Assembly (NCBI RefSeq): GCF_003217515.1
Contig: NZ_QJSX01000001.1
Location: 372,001-436,000, forward strand
Length of the DNA stretch: 64,000 nt
Source of the DNA: Deinococcus yavapaiensis KR-236
GTDB lineage: Bacteria > Deinococcota > Deinococci > Deinococcales > Deinococcaceae
Direction of reading: 5' to 3'
A program made the translations under genes and the position numbers. Below are positions 34,126-43,815 of this stretch, in pieces. The notes below the pieces were generated by a model. It was not told where the DNA came from. It worked only from the letters and a program-made list of their open reading frames with translations, and ran no database searches. Each line of letters begins with the position of its first letter. The stretch's first letter is position 1.

Positions 34126-34161
34126 CCTTATTGTTGACAAGTTAGATCACCTTTGGTGATC
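34126..34161 (+). promoter_or_regulatory. Promoter element and perfect palindrome before the first SsuA-like gene
   Basis: CCTTATTGTTGACAAGTTAGA (34126-34146) contains TTGACA (34134-34139) and matches the element before the sulfite reductase gene. It is followed by GATCACC-TTT-GGTGATC (34145-34161), a perfect 7-bp inverted repeat at the expected -10 position, a likely operator. Confidence 0.55.
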
Positions 34162-34176
34162 CACGGAAAGTACACC

Positions 34177-35166
34177 ATGAAAAAAATTCTTAAAGTCACG
34201 ACCTTGCTGCTGAGCGCCGCCCTCCTGGGCGCGAGCACCACGAACGCCCAAACCGCCCGCGTGGTTCGCATCGGCATCTTCCCGAACGTCACGCACGCCG
34301 CCGGGCTCGTCGCCATCGAGCGCGGCCTGTTTCAAAAAGAGCTCGGCAATGTGAAGCTCGAAGTGCGCGAATTCGCGAACGGTTCGCAAATCAACGAGGC
34401 GTTCGCCGCGAACGCCATCGACTTCGCGTACGTCGGCCCCGGCCCGGCCATGAACGGCTTTCTGCGCGGCCTGCCGATCAAGGTCATCGCGGGCGCGGCG
34501 GGCGGCGGCGCGGTTTTGGTGTCGCGCGGTGACGTCAAGATCGTGGGCGGCGTCAAGGGCCTCGCGAGCAAGAAGGTCGCTGTTCCGACGCGCGGCTCCA
34601 CGCAAGACATCTCGCTGCGTCACCTGCTGAAGGAAAACGGCCTCGCGCCGACCGACTTCGGCGGCAACGTCACCATCGTTCCGATCGATCCCGCCAACAT
34701 GCCCGCCGCCTTCGCGAGCAAGCAAGTCGACGCGGCCCTCGTGCAAGAACCGTGGGGCGCCGTCCTCGAAGCGCAAGGCGCCAAGCTCGTCTTGAACGAA
34801 AAGCGCATCTGGAAGGGCGGCGACTACACCACGACCGTCCTCGTCGGCAACACGAAGTTCATGGACGCCAACCCCGAGATTACCAAGGACATCTTGCGCG
34901 GTCACCTCGCGGGCATCGCGTTCATCAAGAAGAGCAACGCCGCCGCGCAAAAAAGCATCAGCGACGAGATCGCCGCCATCACGCGCCAACGCCCTGACCG
35001 TGACGTGCTCTTCAAGGCGCTCGCGCGCACGAAAGTCACGTGGGAAATCGACCTCAAGACGCTGGCCGAATACGCCCAGCTCAACAAGGAAGCGGGCTTC
35101 GCGCGGGACATCCCCGATCTCGACAAGTTCGTGGACCTCTCGCTCATTCGAAGCCTCGTGAAGTGA
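34177..35166 (+). CDS. ABC transporter substrate-binding protein, SsuA-like (copy 1)
   Basis: 329 residues. Signal peptide (MKKILKVTTLLLSAALLGAS, cleavage near TTNAQ). Binding fold with VRIGIFPNVTHAAGLVAIERGLFQKELG at the N-terminus, FAYVGPGPAMNGFLRGLP and AALVQEPWGAVLEAQG. This is the pattern of aliphatic sulfonate/nitrate/taurine binding proteins. The sulfur gene context favours a sulfonate or sulfate ester ligand. The ATG at 34177 gives a normal signal peptide. A near copy follows. Confidence 0.88.
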   Translation: MKKILKVTTLLLSAALLGASTTNAQTARVVRIGIFPNVTHAAGLVAIERGLFQKELGNVKLEVREFANGSQINEAFAANAIDFAYVGPGPAMNGFLRGLPIKVIAGAAGGGAVLVSRGDVKIVGGVKGLASKKVAVPTRGSTQDISLRHLLKENGLAPTDFGGNVTIVPIDPANMPAAFASKQVDAALVQEPWGAVLEAQGAKLVLNEKRIWKGGDYTTTVLVGNTKFMDANPEITKDILRGHLAGIAFIKKSNAAAQKSISDEIAAITRQRPDRDVLFKALARTKVTWEIDLKTLAEYAQLNKEAGFARDIPDLDKFVDLSLIRSLVK

Positions 35167-35319
35167 CGAACTCGGGGGGCAGACGCGACGGTGTGTCCCC
35201 TTGGATGAAGCAAGCCTGAGCCGATTCGCAGCGAAAGCCGCACGTTCCAAACGCGGCGGTCGTGTTTTCTGAAGTGCAAGCGGGTCACGTACGGACGAGG
35301 TCCGATCGAGGAGGTCGAG

Positions 35320-36294
35320 ATGCGACGAAGTTACTGGTTGACGACGATTTTATGCCTCACCGTGAGCGCGAGCGCTCAGCAGGCCACGACGGTGAGGCTC
35401 GGCTTTTTCCCGAACCTCACGCACGCCGCCGCCCTCGTCGCACTGGAACGCGGGTACTTCCAAAAGGAGCTCGGCAAAGTCAAGCTCGAAGCTCGTGAGT
35501 TCGTCGCCGGAACCGCCCTCAACGAAGCCTTCGCGGCCGGGCAGATCGACGTCGCCTACATCGGCCCCGGTCCCGCCATCAACGGCTTCACGCGCGGTTT
35601 GCCCATGCAAATCGTGGCGGGCGCGAGCAACGCGGGCGCCGTGCTCGTCGCCCGTTCGGACGTCAAGATCACGGGCGTCAAAGACCTCGCCGGGAAGCGC
35701 GTGGCCGTGCCCTCCCTCGGCAACACCCAAGACATCTCGCTGCGCCACCTGCTCAAAGAAAACGGGCTGCGCTCGCAAACGGACGGCGGCAACGTCACCG
35801 TCGTTCCGGTCGCGCCCGCCGACGTCGCCGCCGCCTTCGCCAGCAAGCAGATCGACGCGGCCCTCGTGCCCGAACCGTGGGGCGCCTTGCTCGAAACGCG
35901 CGGCGGGCGGGTCGTCGGAAGCGAAAAGACGATTTGGCGCGGCGGCGACTACCCGACCACCCTCATGATCGTGAACACCAAGTTCGCCGCGCAGAATCCC
36001 GACCTCGTCAAGGCGATGCTGCGCGCCCACCTCGCCGCCGTGCGCTTCGTGAACACCAGCAAACCGGCCGCGCAAACGGCGATCGCGCGCAAGCTCAAAG
36101 AGCTCACGGGCGAAAGCGTCGACGCGCGGGTGCTGCAACGCGCCCTCGCCCGAACGGAGATCACCGCGAGCTTCGACCTCGACGCCCTCAAGGAATACGG
36201 CGAGCTCAACAAGGAGGCAGGCTACACGCGCACCTTGCCCGACTGGGAAAAGCTCGTGAACCTCGAACTTCTCAAGTCGCTGGGGGGACGCTGA
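35320..36294 (+). CDS. ABC transporter substrate-binding protein, SsuA-like (copy 2)
   Basis: 324 residues, clear paralogue of the preceding gene with the same motifs: VRLGFFPNLTHAAALVALERG, VAYIGPGPAINGFTRGLP and ALVPEPWGALLETRG. Signal peptide of about 19 residues. GAGGAGG lies 5 nt before ATG 35320. The next gene, the permease, starts immediately after its stop (36295), so this copy is the one physically linked to the transporter. Ligand specificity may differ from copy 1. Confidence 0.88.
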   Translation: MRRSYWLTTILCLTVSASAQQATTVRLGFFPNLTHAAALVALERGYFQKELGKVKLEAREFVAGTALNEAFAAGQIDVAYIGPGPAINGFTRGLPMQIVAGASNAGAVLVARSDVKITGVKDLAGKRVAVPSLGNTQDISLRHLLKENGLRSQTDGGNVTVVPVAPADVAAAFASKQIDAALVPEPWGALLETRGGRVVGSEKTIWRGGDYPTTLMIVNTKFAAQNPDLVKAMLRAHLAAVRFVNTSKPAAQTAIARKLKELTGESVDARVLQRALARTEITASFDLDALKEYGELNKEAGYTRTLPDWEKLVNLELLKSLGGR

Positions 36295-37101
36295 GTGACG
36301 ACGCTTCCCGCACCCGTTCGGCGCCGATCGCACGGTTGGATTTCCCAACTCGTCGGCGTGGCCGCCTTGCTGCTCGTGTGGTGGTTTTTCACCAAGGTTC
36401 GGCCTCTCTTTCCGTCGTACGTCCTGCCCGCCCCGGACGCCGTGTTGAAAGAGCTGCAGTACGGCCTGTTCGGCGAGCTGCCCGACGGGCGTCTGGGAGT
36501 CTCCATCATCAATTCGCTCCGGCGTGTCGCGATCGGGTACGTGACGGCGCTCGCGCTCGGCCTCGGCTTCGGCATGGTGCTCGCCGCTTCGAAGAGCGTG
36601 CGTGACGTCGTCGGCGGGTGGCTGACAGCCGTTCAGAGCATTCCCAGCATCGCCTTCGTGCCGTTCGCGATCTTGCTGTTCGGCCTCAACGACCGCGCGG
36701 TGCTGTTCGTGGTGATCCTCGAGGGGTTCATTCCGGTGACGCTCGCCGTGTCGAGCGCCCTGCAAAACGTTCCGCCCGGCTGGCGCACGGCGGGGCGGAC
36801 GCTCGGGGCCTCCAGCACGCAGTTGTTCACGAAGGTCCTGCTGCCCGCCAGCTTGCCGAACCTCGCGACGGGCGCGCGGCTCGCGTGGAGCTTCTCTTGG
36901 CGCGCTTTGATCGGGGCGGAATTGCTCACGGCGAATCCCGGGCTCGGGCAAGCGCTGGAAATCGGGCGCAACACCGCGAACATGGCCCTCGTTCTCGCGA
37001 CGATCCTCATCGTCGGCGTGCTCGGCGGCTTGTTCGACGCCGTATTGCACGTGCTGGAAACGCGGGTGCGTCGAAATTACGGCCTGGAGGTGTTGTCATG
37101 A
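36295..37101 (+). CDS. ABC transporter permease, SsuC-like
   Basis: 268 residues, GTG start directly after the preceding stop. Six hydrophobic helices with the EAA-type ATPase-contact loop GWRTAGRTLGASSTQLFTKVLLPASLP. It forms the channel with the ATPase encoded next (ATGA overlap at 37098). Ligand as for the binding proteins upstream, probably sulfonates. Confidence 0.88.
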   Translation: MTTLPAPVRRRSHGWISQLVGVAALLLVWWFFTKVRPLFPSYVLPAPDAVLKELQYGLFGELPDGRLGVSIINSLRRVAIGYVTALALGLGFGMVLAASKSVRDVVGGWLTAVQSIPSIAFVPFAILLFGLNDRAVLFVVILEGFIPVTLAVSSALQNVPPGWRTAGRTLGASSTQLFTKVLLPASLPNLATGARLAWSFSWRALIGAELLTANPGLGQALEIGRNTANMALVLATILIVGVLGGLFDAVLHVLETRVRRNYGLEVLS

Positions 37102-37847
37102 GCTTGGTGCAAAATCGAAACATGAACTTCGCGTCGACGAACGTCCCGACGGCGCGCCCCGCTTTGAGCGGCGTGGGCGTCTCGTACCGTTACGCGTCGA
37201 ACGAAGGCATCGGTCCGCTCGACTTCGTGGTACCCGAAGGGCAATTCGTGGGCGTCGTCGGCGAGTCGGGCAGCGGAAAGTCGACGCTGCTGGGCCTCCT
37301 GGCAGGTTTCTTGAAGCCGCAGCAAGGAACGCTCGACGTGCTGGGCGAGTCCGCGCGCGGACCGGCGCGTGACGTGACGCTCGTTCAGCAGGAGCACGCG
37401 CTGTTTCCGTGGAAGGACGTGCTCGGCAACGTCGCCTTCGGGTTGGAAGTGCGCGGCGTGCCGAGCAAGGAACGCGAGGAACGCGCCCTCGAATCGCTTC
37501 GGCTTGTCGGACTCGAGGCGTTGGCGCGCCGCCGTGTGCACGAGCTCAGCGGCGGGCAACGTCAACGCGTGTCGCTCGCCCGCGCGCTCGCGGTGCGTCC
37601 GAAGGTGCTGCTGCTCGACGAGCCGTTCAGCGCGCTCGACGCGAGCACGCGCGAGGACCTCGGCGAGACGTTGCGGCGCGTATGGCAAGCACAAGGCTTC
37701 ACGGTCGTTCTCGTGACGCACCACCTCGACGAAGCCCTCGCGCTCGCCGAGCGGGTCGTGGCTTTGCGCCGGGGTGCGGTCGTGCTGGAAGCCGAGGTGC
37801 GCGCCCTGGATCTCGCGACCTTGCGCGCCGCCTTGACGCACGATTGA
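37098..37847 (+). CDS. ABC transporter ATP-binding protein, SsuB-like
   Basis: 249 residues. Walker A GESGSGKSTLL, Q-loop VQQEHALFPWKDVLGNVAFGL, signature LSGGQRQRVSLA, Walker B VLLLDEPFSALD and H-loop VTHHLDEAL. ATPase of the four-gene sulfonate-type importer. ATG overlaps the permease stop by 4 nt. Confidence 0.9.
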   Translation: MSLVQNRNMNFASTNVPTARPALSGVGVSYRYASNEGIGPLDFVVPEGQFVGVVGESGSGKSTLLGLLAGFLKPQQGTLDVLGESARGPARDVTLVQQEHALFPWKDVLGNVAFGLEVRGVPSKEREERALESLRLVGLEALARRRVHELSGGQRQRVSLARALAVRPKVLLLDEPFSALDASTREDLGETLRRVWQAQGFTVVLVTHHLDEALALAERVVALRRGAVVLEAEVRALDLATLRAALTHD

Positions 37848-37897
37848 AGGGCGTCTTGTAAGAGGAATGTCATGCGCCGCGCGTCATCATTCCTCAC

Positions 37898-39049
37898 GTG
37901 AAGAAAACTCGACTTTTGAACGCCGTGCTGCTCACGGCGTTCCTTCTCACGCCGGGTGTCAGTGCCGCCCGCGTCAAGATCGCGCTCATCACACCTCAAA
38001 GCGGGCCGCTCGCGCCTCAAGGCGACTCGGCGAAGCTCGGCGCGCAACTCGCCCTCGCCGACCTCAAGGGCGAGCTCGACAAGGCCGACTTGCAAGTCAG
38101 CCTCGAGGTGTTCGACGAGCAAAATGCGACGGTCGCCGCGAGCGCCGCGAAGGACATCGCCGCCGATCCTTTGATGCTGGGCGTGCTCGGCCCGACCTTT
38201 TCGGGCGCGGCCATGCTCGTCTCGGAGGTGCTGCGGCCCGCCCGCGTGCCGATGATCACCGCTTCCGCGACGGCCAACGAGATCACCGACCGCGCCTACT
38301 CGAACGTGAACCGCCTCGTCGCGCGCAGCGACGCGCAAGGCGCCGTGATCGCGCAGTATCTGTCGGACGACACGGCGCGCCGCCGCGTTCTCGTCGTGTC
38401 GGACAACACGACCTTCGGCAACTCGCTCGCCGACGAGTTTCGCGACGGCGCGCGCGGCAAGAGCCTCACGATTCTCGGGCGCATCAACGGCCCGAAGGCG
38501 GACTTTTCCGACATCTTGGACGCCGTGAAGTCGAACCGACCGGACGCGGTGTTCTTCAGCGGCAACCCCGACGTCGCCATCAACTTCCTGAAAGCCCTCA
38601 AGGCGGCGGACATCAGCTTGCCTGTCGTGGGCGGAAGCACCTTCGAGGACCCGGGGGTGCTCCGCACGGCGATCGGCCTCGGCCAAGAGCTCACGTACAC
38701 GACGACGTTCGGGACGATCAACCGCTTCAGCGCCGCCACGGAGTTCACGACCCGCTACCGCGCCGCCTTCGACAAGACCCCGAACATCTTCAGCGTGTTC
38801 ATGTACGACGCGACCCGTACGATGTTGGCAGCGCTGCTCGACGCGCGCGCCCGCGCGAATCGCACGCCGACCCGCACGCAAGTCGCGGCCGCCGTTCGCC
38901 GCGTGCGCCTCACGGACGCCGTCACGGGATCCATCAGCTTCAACGCTCGCGGCGACCGTGCCGTCGCGCCGCTGTTCGTCATGCGTCTCGCCAAGGGATC
39001 GACGTTTCCCGACACGCTCGAAGTGCACCTCGTGCGACCGTCGCGCTGA
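37898..39049 (+). CDS. ABC transporter substrate-binding protein, LivJ-type
   Basis: 383 residues, GTG start, signal peptide 1-23 (AFLLTPGVSAA). Periplasmic-binding-protein type I fold of the branched-chain amino acid group: VKIALITPQSGPLAPQG, GVLGPTFSGAAMLVSEVL and DALFFSGN-like segments. No permease or ATPase of the Liv type is in the window, so it is an orphan that must pair with a distant importer. The ligand may be an amino acid or another small metabolite. Confidence 0.85.
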   Translation: MKKTRLLNAVLLTAFLLTPGVSAARVKIALITPQSGPLAPQGDSAKLGAQLALADLKGELDKADLQVSLEVFDEQNATVAASAAKDIAADPLMLGVLGPTFSGAAMLVSEVLRPARVPMITASATANEITDRAYSNVNRLVARSDAQGAVIAQYLSDDTARRRVLVVSDNTTFGNSLADEFRDGARGKSLTILGRINGPKADFSDILDAVKSNRPDAVFFSGNPDVAINFLKALKAADISLPVVGGSTFEDPGVLRTAIGLGQELTYTTTFGTINRFSAATEFTTRYRAAFDKTPNIFSVFMYDATRTMLAALLDARARANRTPTRTQVAAAVRRVRLTDAVTGSISFNARGDRAVAPLFVMRLAKGSTFPDTLEVHLVRPSR

Positions 39050-39119
39050 CCTTCCGGGCTCCACCCGCCTCCACCTTGCCCTCATCCGTTGCGGTGCTCG
39101 CCCCATGATGGTAGGAGGC

Positions 39120-39845
39120 ATGATTACCGAACCGAACTTCGTTTTGTTGCACGGCCTGGGATCGTCGAGCCACTTGTGGGTGCATGTCGCCGAAAACCTC
39201 GCCGGCGTGCGTCCGCTTCACCCGGACTTGCCGGGTTTCGGCAGCGAGCAAGCTTCGCGCGCGCGTGACGTGGCCGGGTTGGCCGACTTCGTGGCAAGTT
39301 GCGTGCATCGAGCAGGCTTCGAGCGCTTCGTGCTCGTCGCGCACGACTTCGCTGCCGGAATCGCGGTGGAGGTCGCGGCGCGAGGGCTGTCGGGCCTCGT
39401 CGGCCTCGGCCTCGTCTCCCCTGCTCCGCTGCGCGCCGAGTTGCCGCGCGACCTGCTCGACCGTCTGATGTCGCTGCCAGGCGACGAGGCGGCCTTGCGC
39501 GCCTACTACCGAAGCGCCGTGAATCGCGAGTGCGCCTTAGAAGACGTGGAGACGCTCGTACGAGACGGCGTGCGCTGTGATCCGCACGAATGGCGCGCGT
39601 GGCTCACCGAGCGACGCGACTTGCGCGAAGAGGCGTCGCGCGTGACCGTCCCGACCTTGATCCTCACGAGCGACGCGGCATTCGACGAGGGCGACTTCTC
39701 GAATCTGAAGGAAGTGACGCGTCTGCACCTCGAAGGAGTGGGCGCGTACCCGGCGTTGGAGGCCCCGAGGCAGGTGACGAAGCACCTCCTGCATTGGACG
39801 AGGACGACGCTGCGTGACGTGACGGACGGCTCGAACGCTCAGTAG
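39120..39845 (+). CDS. Alpha/beta hydrolase with degenerate catalytic motif
   Basis: 241 residues. NFVLLHGLGSSSHLW is the oxyanion-hole strand of alpha/beta hydrolases. The nucleophile elbow reads LVAHDFAAGIAV, i.e. Asp as in epoxide hydrolases and haloalkane dehalogenases rather than Ser. The C-terminal segment where the catalytic His normally follows (GxGHFPxLEQP) reads GVGAYPALEAP, so the His is Ala. It may be inactive or use another residue. The start is uncertain: ATG 39120 preferred, ATG 39105 and 39108 possible. The 3' end overlaps the lipid kinase gene by 7 bp. Confidence 0.75.
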   Translation: MITEPNFVLLHGLGSSSHLWVHVAENLAGVRPLHPDLPGFGSEQASRARDVAGLADFVASCVHRAGFERFVLVAHDFAAGIAVEVAARGLSGLVGLGLVSPAPLRAELPRDLLDRLMSLPGDEAALRAYYRSAVNRECALEDVETLVRDGVRCDPHEWRAWLTERRDLREEASRVTVPTLILTSDAAFDEGDFSNLKEVTRLHLEGVGAYPALEAPRQVTKHLLHWTRTTLRDVTDGSNAQ

Positions 39846-40765
39846 ATCTGCAGCGCACCCGCCTCGACGCACGCGCGGAGGTCCGTCACCTCGCCGATGA
39901 CGTCGCCGTCGAGGTGGGCGTGCGTCGGCGTCTGCCAGCGCAGGCGAACGTCCTTGCCTTTCCAGCAGCGCACCCGAGGATCGTCGAGGTGGGCGCCGCG
40001 CAGCACCATGCCCATGAGGCGCAGAAGCTGTCCGCGCGTGACACCCTTGCCGAGCACGACGTCGAGGCAGCCGTCGGACGGATCGGAGTCGGGGCTGATG
40101 CGAAACCCGCCGCCGTAACGCGTGCCGTTCATCACGGCGACGAGGGTGCACGGCCCCGCGTACGTGACGTCACCGTCGACCACCACTTCGACGTCGGGCG
40201 CCCGCAAGTCCTTGACGCCGTTGAGGGCGCTCCACGCGTAGCGGCCGAAGCCGTTCAACCACGCGGGCGCGTCGCTCATCTTGGCGGTGATTCGAGCGTC
40301 GAAACCCATCCCGAGGCCGTTGACGAGTACGCGCGAGCCCAGCGGCGTCTTGACACGAACCGCGTCGAAGGGGCGTGGTGGGCTCGAGAGGCGAGCGAGG
40401 GCGCCCTCGAAATCGCCGCTTTTCAATCCCAGCATTCCCGCGAAGTCGTTGCCGCTTCCGAGGGGAACGATGCCGAGGGGACGTCCCGTTCCCACGAGGG
40501 CGGGCAGCAAGGCGCTCACGGTGCCGTCGCCGCCCACGGCGAGCAGCGGTTGGGAAGCGGGCAGCTCGTGGACGCGCGCGAGCGCGGCGGACGGGTCGTG
40601 CGCGAGGATCACGTCGAAGGCGAGGCGGCGCGTTCGAAGCGCGCGTTCCAGCAACGGCCAAGTGCGCATCGCGAGACCGCGGCCCGCGTGAGGATTCAGC
40701 ACGACCGCGAGCGGCACCGCGTCCACCTGATCAGATTGTGAGCGTTGGGACAAGGAGGCGCTCAT
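39839..40765 (-). CDS. Diacylglycerol/lipid kinase
   Basis: 308 residues. NPHAGRGLA, the ATP-binding GGDGTVS and LGSGNDFAG motifs and the later GFDARIT segment define the DAGK/YegS-type lipid kinase family. It likely phosphorylates diacylglycerol to phosphatidic acid or a related lipid. Convergent with the hydrolase gene. Confidence 0.88.
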   Translation of the reverse strand: MSASLSQRSQSDQVDAVPLAVVLNPHAGRGLAMRTWPLLERALRTRRLAFDVILAHDPSAALARVHELPASQPLLAVGGDGTVSALLPALVGTGRPLGIVPLGSGNDFAGMLGLKSGDFEGALARLSSPPRPFDAVRVKTPLGSRVLVNGLGMGFDARITAKMSDAPAWLNGFGRYAWSALNGVKDLRAPDVEVVVDGDVTYAGPCTLVAVMNGTRYGGGFRISPDSDPSDGCLDVVLGKGVTRGQLLRLMGMVLRGAHLDDPRVRCWKGKDVRLRWQTPTHAHLDGDVIGEVTDLRACVEAGALQIY

Positions 40766-40792
40766 GCGCTTTCAGTGTGACACGAAGCACAT

Positions 40793-40826
40793 GAGGAGTC
40801 CTGAGCCGAAAGGCTCAGGACTCCTC
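40793..40826 (-). terminator. Strong hairpin between lipid kinase and wecB
   Basis: Perfect 15-bp stem 40793-40807 with 40812-40826 (GAGGAGTCCTGAGCC and complement) and a GAAA loop. It lies just after the minus-strand wecB stop at 40841. There is no T-run, so it may act through stem stability or as an RNA end-protector. Confidence 0.6.
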
Positions 40827-40840
40827 GGCAACAACGACGA

Positions 40841-42001
40841 TTACAAGGCGGGCGTGAAGACGAGGCCAGGCTGCCAATCGCGCGGCCGCTCCGAGAAGCC
40901 GAAGTACCACGCGACGGCTTCGGCGATGCGTCGGCCCGCGTGGCCATCACCGTAAGGATTTGCACGGCCCCGCATGTCGCCGAGTTCCGCTTCGTTCGAC
41001 AGCAAATCGCTCAAAACGCGCGTCACCTCGGCGCGTTCGTTTCCGGCGAGCTTCAAAACACCGGCGTGCAATCCCTCGGGGCGCTCGGTGACGTTGCGCA
41101 GCACGGCCACGGGCACGCCGAGGCTCGCGCCTTCCTCTTGCAAGCCGCCCGAGTCGGTCGCCAGCAGATCGGACACGGCCATGAGCGCGGCCATCTCGTC
41201 GTAGGCGAGCGGATCGACGAGTTCGAAGTTCGGAACGCTCGACAAGGTAGGCACGACGGCCTCGCGCACGGCGGGATTGAGGTGCACGGGATACACGAAG
41301 TGCCGTTCGGGATGCGCGAGCGCCACGTCGCGCAAGGCGAGGGCGAGCTCTTCCATCACGGGCAGGTTTTCACGTCGGTGCATCGTGACGGTCACGAGGC
41401 GCTTGCCGCGCCAAGCTTCGCGTAGCGTGGAGCGGGCGGCGACGTCACGCACGGCGTCCACGGCGGTCTGCCCTGTCACGAAGATGCCTTCGGGCGACTT
41501 GCCCTCGTTCAGCAGGTTCTGCTTCGACAAGGCGGTCGGAGCGAAATCGAGCGTCGTGAGGACGTCCGTGAGCTTGCGGTTGGCTTCCTCGGGGAACGGC
41601 TCGCCCATGTTGCCGCTGCGCAATCCCGCCTCGACGTGCCCGACCTTGATGCCCGACACGAACGCCGCGTACGCCATGCAAAACGTCGTGGTGGTGTCGC
41701 CGTGCACGAGAACCATGTCGGCGTTCATCGCCGTGAGCTTCGCCGCCGCTTGCGGAATGATCTTCGCGCTGAGGTCGGCGAGCGTTTGACGGTCGGTCAT
41801 GACGCTGAGGTCGTCGTCGGGTTGGATGCCGAAGACGTTGAGGGCCGAGTAGAGCTGCTCCTTGTGCTGCCCGGTCACCAGGACGAGGGTACGCAGGCCG
41901 GGCGTGGCGCGCAAGGCGGCGATGACAGGAGCCATCTTGGTGGCTTCGGGCCGCGTGCCGAAGGCGACGACGACCGTTTTGGAGTCGGACACTTGGGTCA
42001 T
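40841..42001 (-). CDS. wecB: UDP-N-acetylglucosamine 2-epimerase
   Basis: 386 residues. Non-hydrolysing epimerase signatures: GTRPEATKMAP, TGQHKEQL, VHGDTTTTF, HVEAGLRSGN, PEEANRKLTD, HRREN, and near the end ATDSGGLQEEGASLG. It converts UDP-GlcNAc to UDP-ManNAc for envelope polysaccharide. The ATG overlaps the stop of wecA (ATGA), so the two are coupled. Confidence 0.94.
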   Translation of the reverse strand: MTQVSDSKTVVVAFGTRPEATKMAPVIAALRATPGLRTLVLVTGQHKEQLYSALNVFGIQPDDDLSVMTDRQTLADLSAKIIPQAAAKLTAMNADMVLVHGDTTTTFCMAYAAFVSGIKVGHVEAGLRSGNMGEPFPEEANRKLTDVLTTLDFAPTALSKQNLLNEGKSPEGIFVTGQTAVDAVRDVAARSTLREAWRGKRLVTVTMHRRENLPVMEELALALRDVALAHPERHFVYPVHLNPAVREAVVPTLSSVPNFELVDPLAYDEMAALMAVSDLLATDSGGLQEEGASLGVPVAVLRNVTERPEGLHAGVLKLAGNERAEVTRVLSDLLSNEAELGDMRGRANPYGDGHAGRRIAEAVAWYFGFSERPRDWQPGLVFTPAL

Positions 42002-43113
42002 TGAGGTGTTTCCTGAAGTTCGCGCGCGAGCGCCTTGACGCGCCGAAAGGCGACCCACGCGAGGCAGGCGGCGATCACTACGACGACGGCGAGCACGACG
42101 ATCGGTTGCACGCTTTGCAGCAACATCCCGACGACGCAAAACGCCAAGGTGATCGCCCAGATGATGATGCTCGCGCGGCGAGCGCCGAAGCGCGAGAAGA
42201 GACGGTGATGAATGTGGGTCTTGTCGGGCTGGGCGGGCGACACGCCGCGCCGCAGACGCCCGATCACGACTTGCGTGGTGTCGAGGATCGGAAGCGCGAG
42301 GATCAGCAGGGGCGCGGCGAGCGAGAGGCTCGCGGAGAGCTTCGTCGTGCCGAGCAACGCGACCGCCGCGAGCGTGAAGCCGATGAGGGTGGCGCCCGCG
42401 TCGCCCATGATGATGCGGCTGGGATTGAAGTTGTAACGCAGGTAAGCGAGCGTCGAACCGGCGAGGCCCGCGAGCAGCACGACGGCCGCGCCGCGATCCG
42501 GGAATTGCGCGGCGACGGCGAGCATCACCATCGATCCGACGAAGCCGATGCCGCCCACGACCCCGTCCACGCCGTCCATAAGGTTCACGGCGTTCGTGAT
42601 TCCGACGATCCACAGCCACGTCACGAACACCGACAGCGGACCGGTCATGCCGAGCAACTCTTCGGGCCAAAAGGACAAGGTGGTGAGGTCGATGCGCAGG
42701 CCGTTCACGATCAGCAGCAAGGCGCACACGGTCTGCACGAGGATGCGGAAGGAAGGCGGCAGTTCGAATTGGTCGTCGATGAAGCCGACGAGCACGAGCA
42801 GGGCCGCGCCGAGCAGGATCGCGAGCACTTGAATCTGCACGCTCACCACCCCGATGGGCCGCAGCGCCCACACGACGAGGACGGGCAGAATGAATCCCGC
42901 GAAGATCGCGAGTCCGCCCGCGTTCGGCAGAGGCGCCTTGTTGAGTCGCCGCTCGTTGGGCATGTCGGCCCAGCCGACTTTGATGGCGAACTCGCGAACG
43001 CGGGGAATGAAGCGCCACGTGAACACGGCGGCGGCCACGAAGGTCAGGGCGACGCTCCAAAAGCCCAGGCCCAACGGCTCGGCGACGCCGAGGGATTTCA
43101 GGAATTCCAGCAT
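41998..43113 (-). CDS. wecA: Undecaprenyl-phosphate N-acetylglucosaminyl 1-phosphate transferase
   Basis: 371 residues, polytopic. Contains DMPNERRLN, FIDDQFELP, the NAVNLMDGVDGVVGG segment, GDAGATLIGF and the cytoplasmic DKTHIHHRL motif, characteristic of the WecA/TagO branch of the MraY superfamily. It loads a GlcNAc-1-phosphate on undecaprenyl phosphate to start a glycan. Upstream of wecB in one operon with upp, 18 bp apart. Confidence 0.92.
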   Translation of the reverse strand: MLEFLKSLGVAEPLGLGFWSVALTFVAAAVFTWRFIPRVREFAIKVGWADMPNERRLNKAPLPNAGGLAIFAGFILPVLVVWALRPIGVVSVQIQVLAILLGAALLVLVGFIDDQFELPPSFRILVQTVCALLLIVNGLRIDLTTLSFWPEELLGMTGPLSVFVTWLWIVGITNAVNLMDGVDGVVGGIGFVGSMVMLAVAAQFPDRGAAVVLLAGLAGSTLAYLRYNFNPSRIIMGDAGATLIGFTLAAVALLGTTKLSASLSLAAPLLILALPILDTTQVVIGRLRRGVSPAQPDKTHIHHRLFSRFGARRASIIIWAITLAFCVVGMLLQSVQPIVVLAVVVVIAACLAWVAFRRVKALARELQETPQ

Positions 43114-43131
43114 GAAGGACTCGACCGTACC

Positions 43132-43764
<633 letters not shown>

Positions 43765-43815
43765 CCTTCGTATGTTAGCAGGGCGGCGCCAAGCGACTCT
43801 TGAATGCCGCCCGAC

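Noticed and set aside
35167..35319. Possible riboswitch between the two SsuA-like genes
   Set aside because: Only a weak GCCGC/GCGGC hairpin is seen; no conserved riboswitch core could be recognised.
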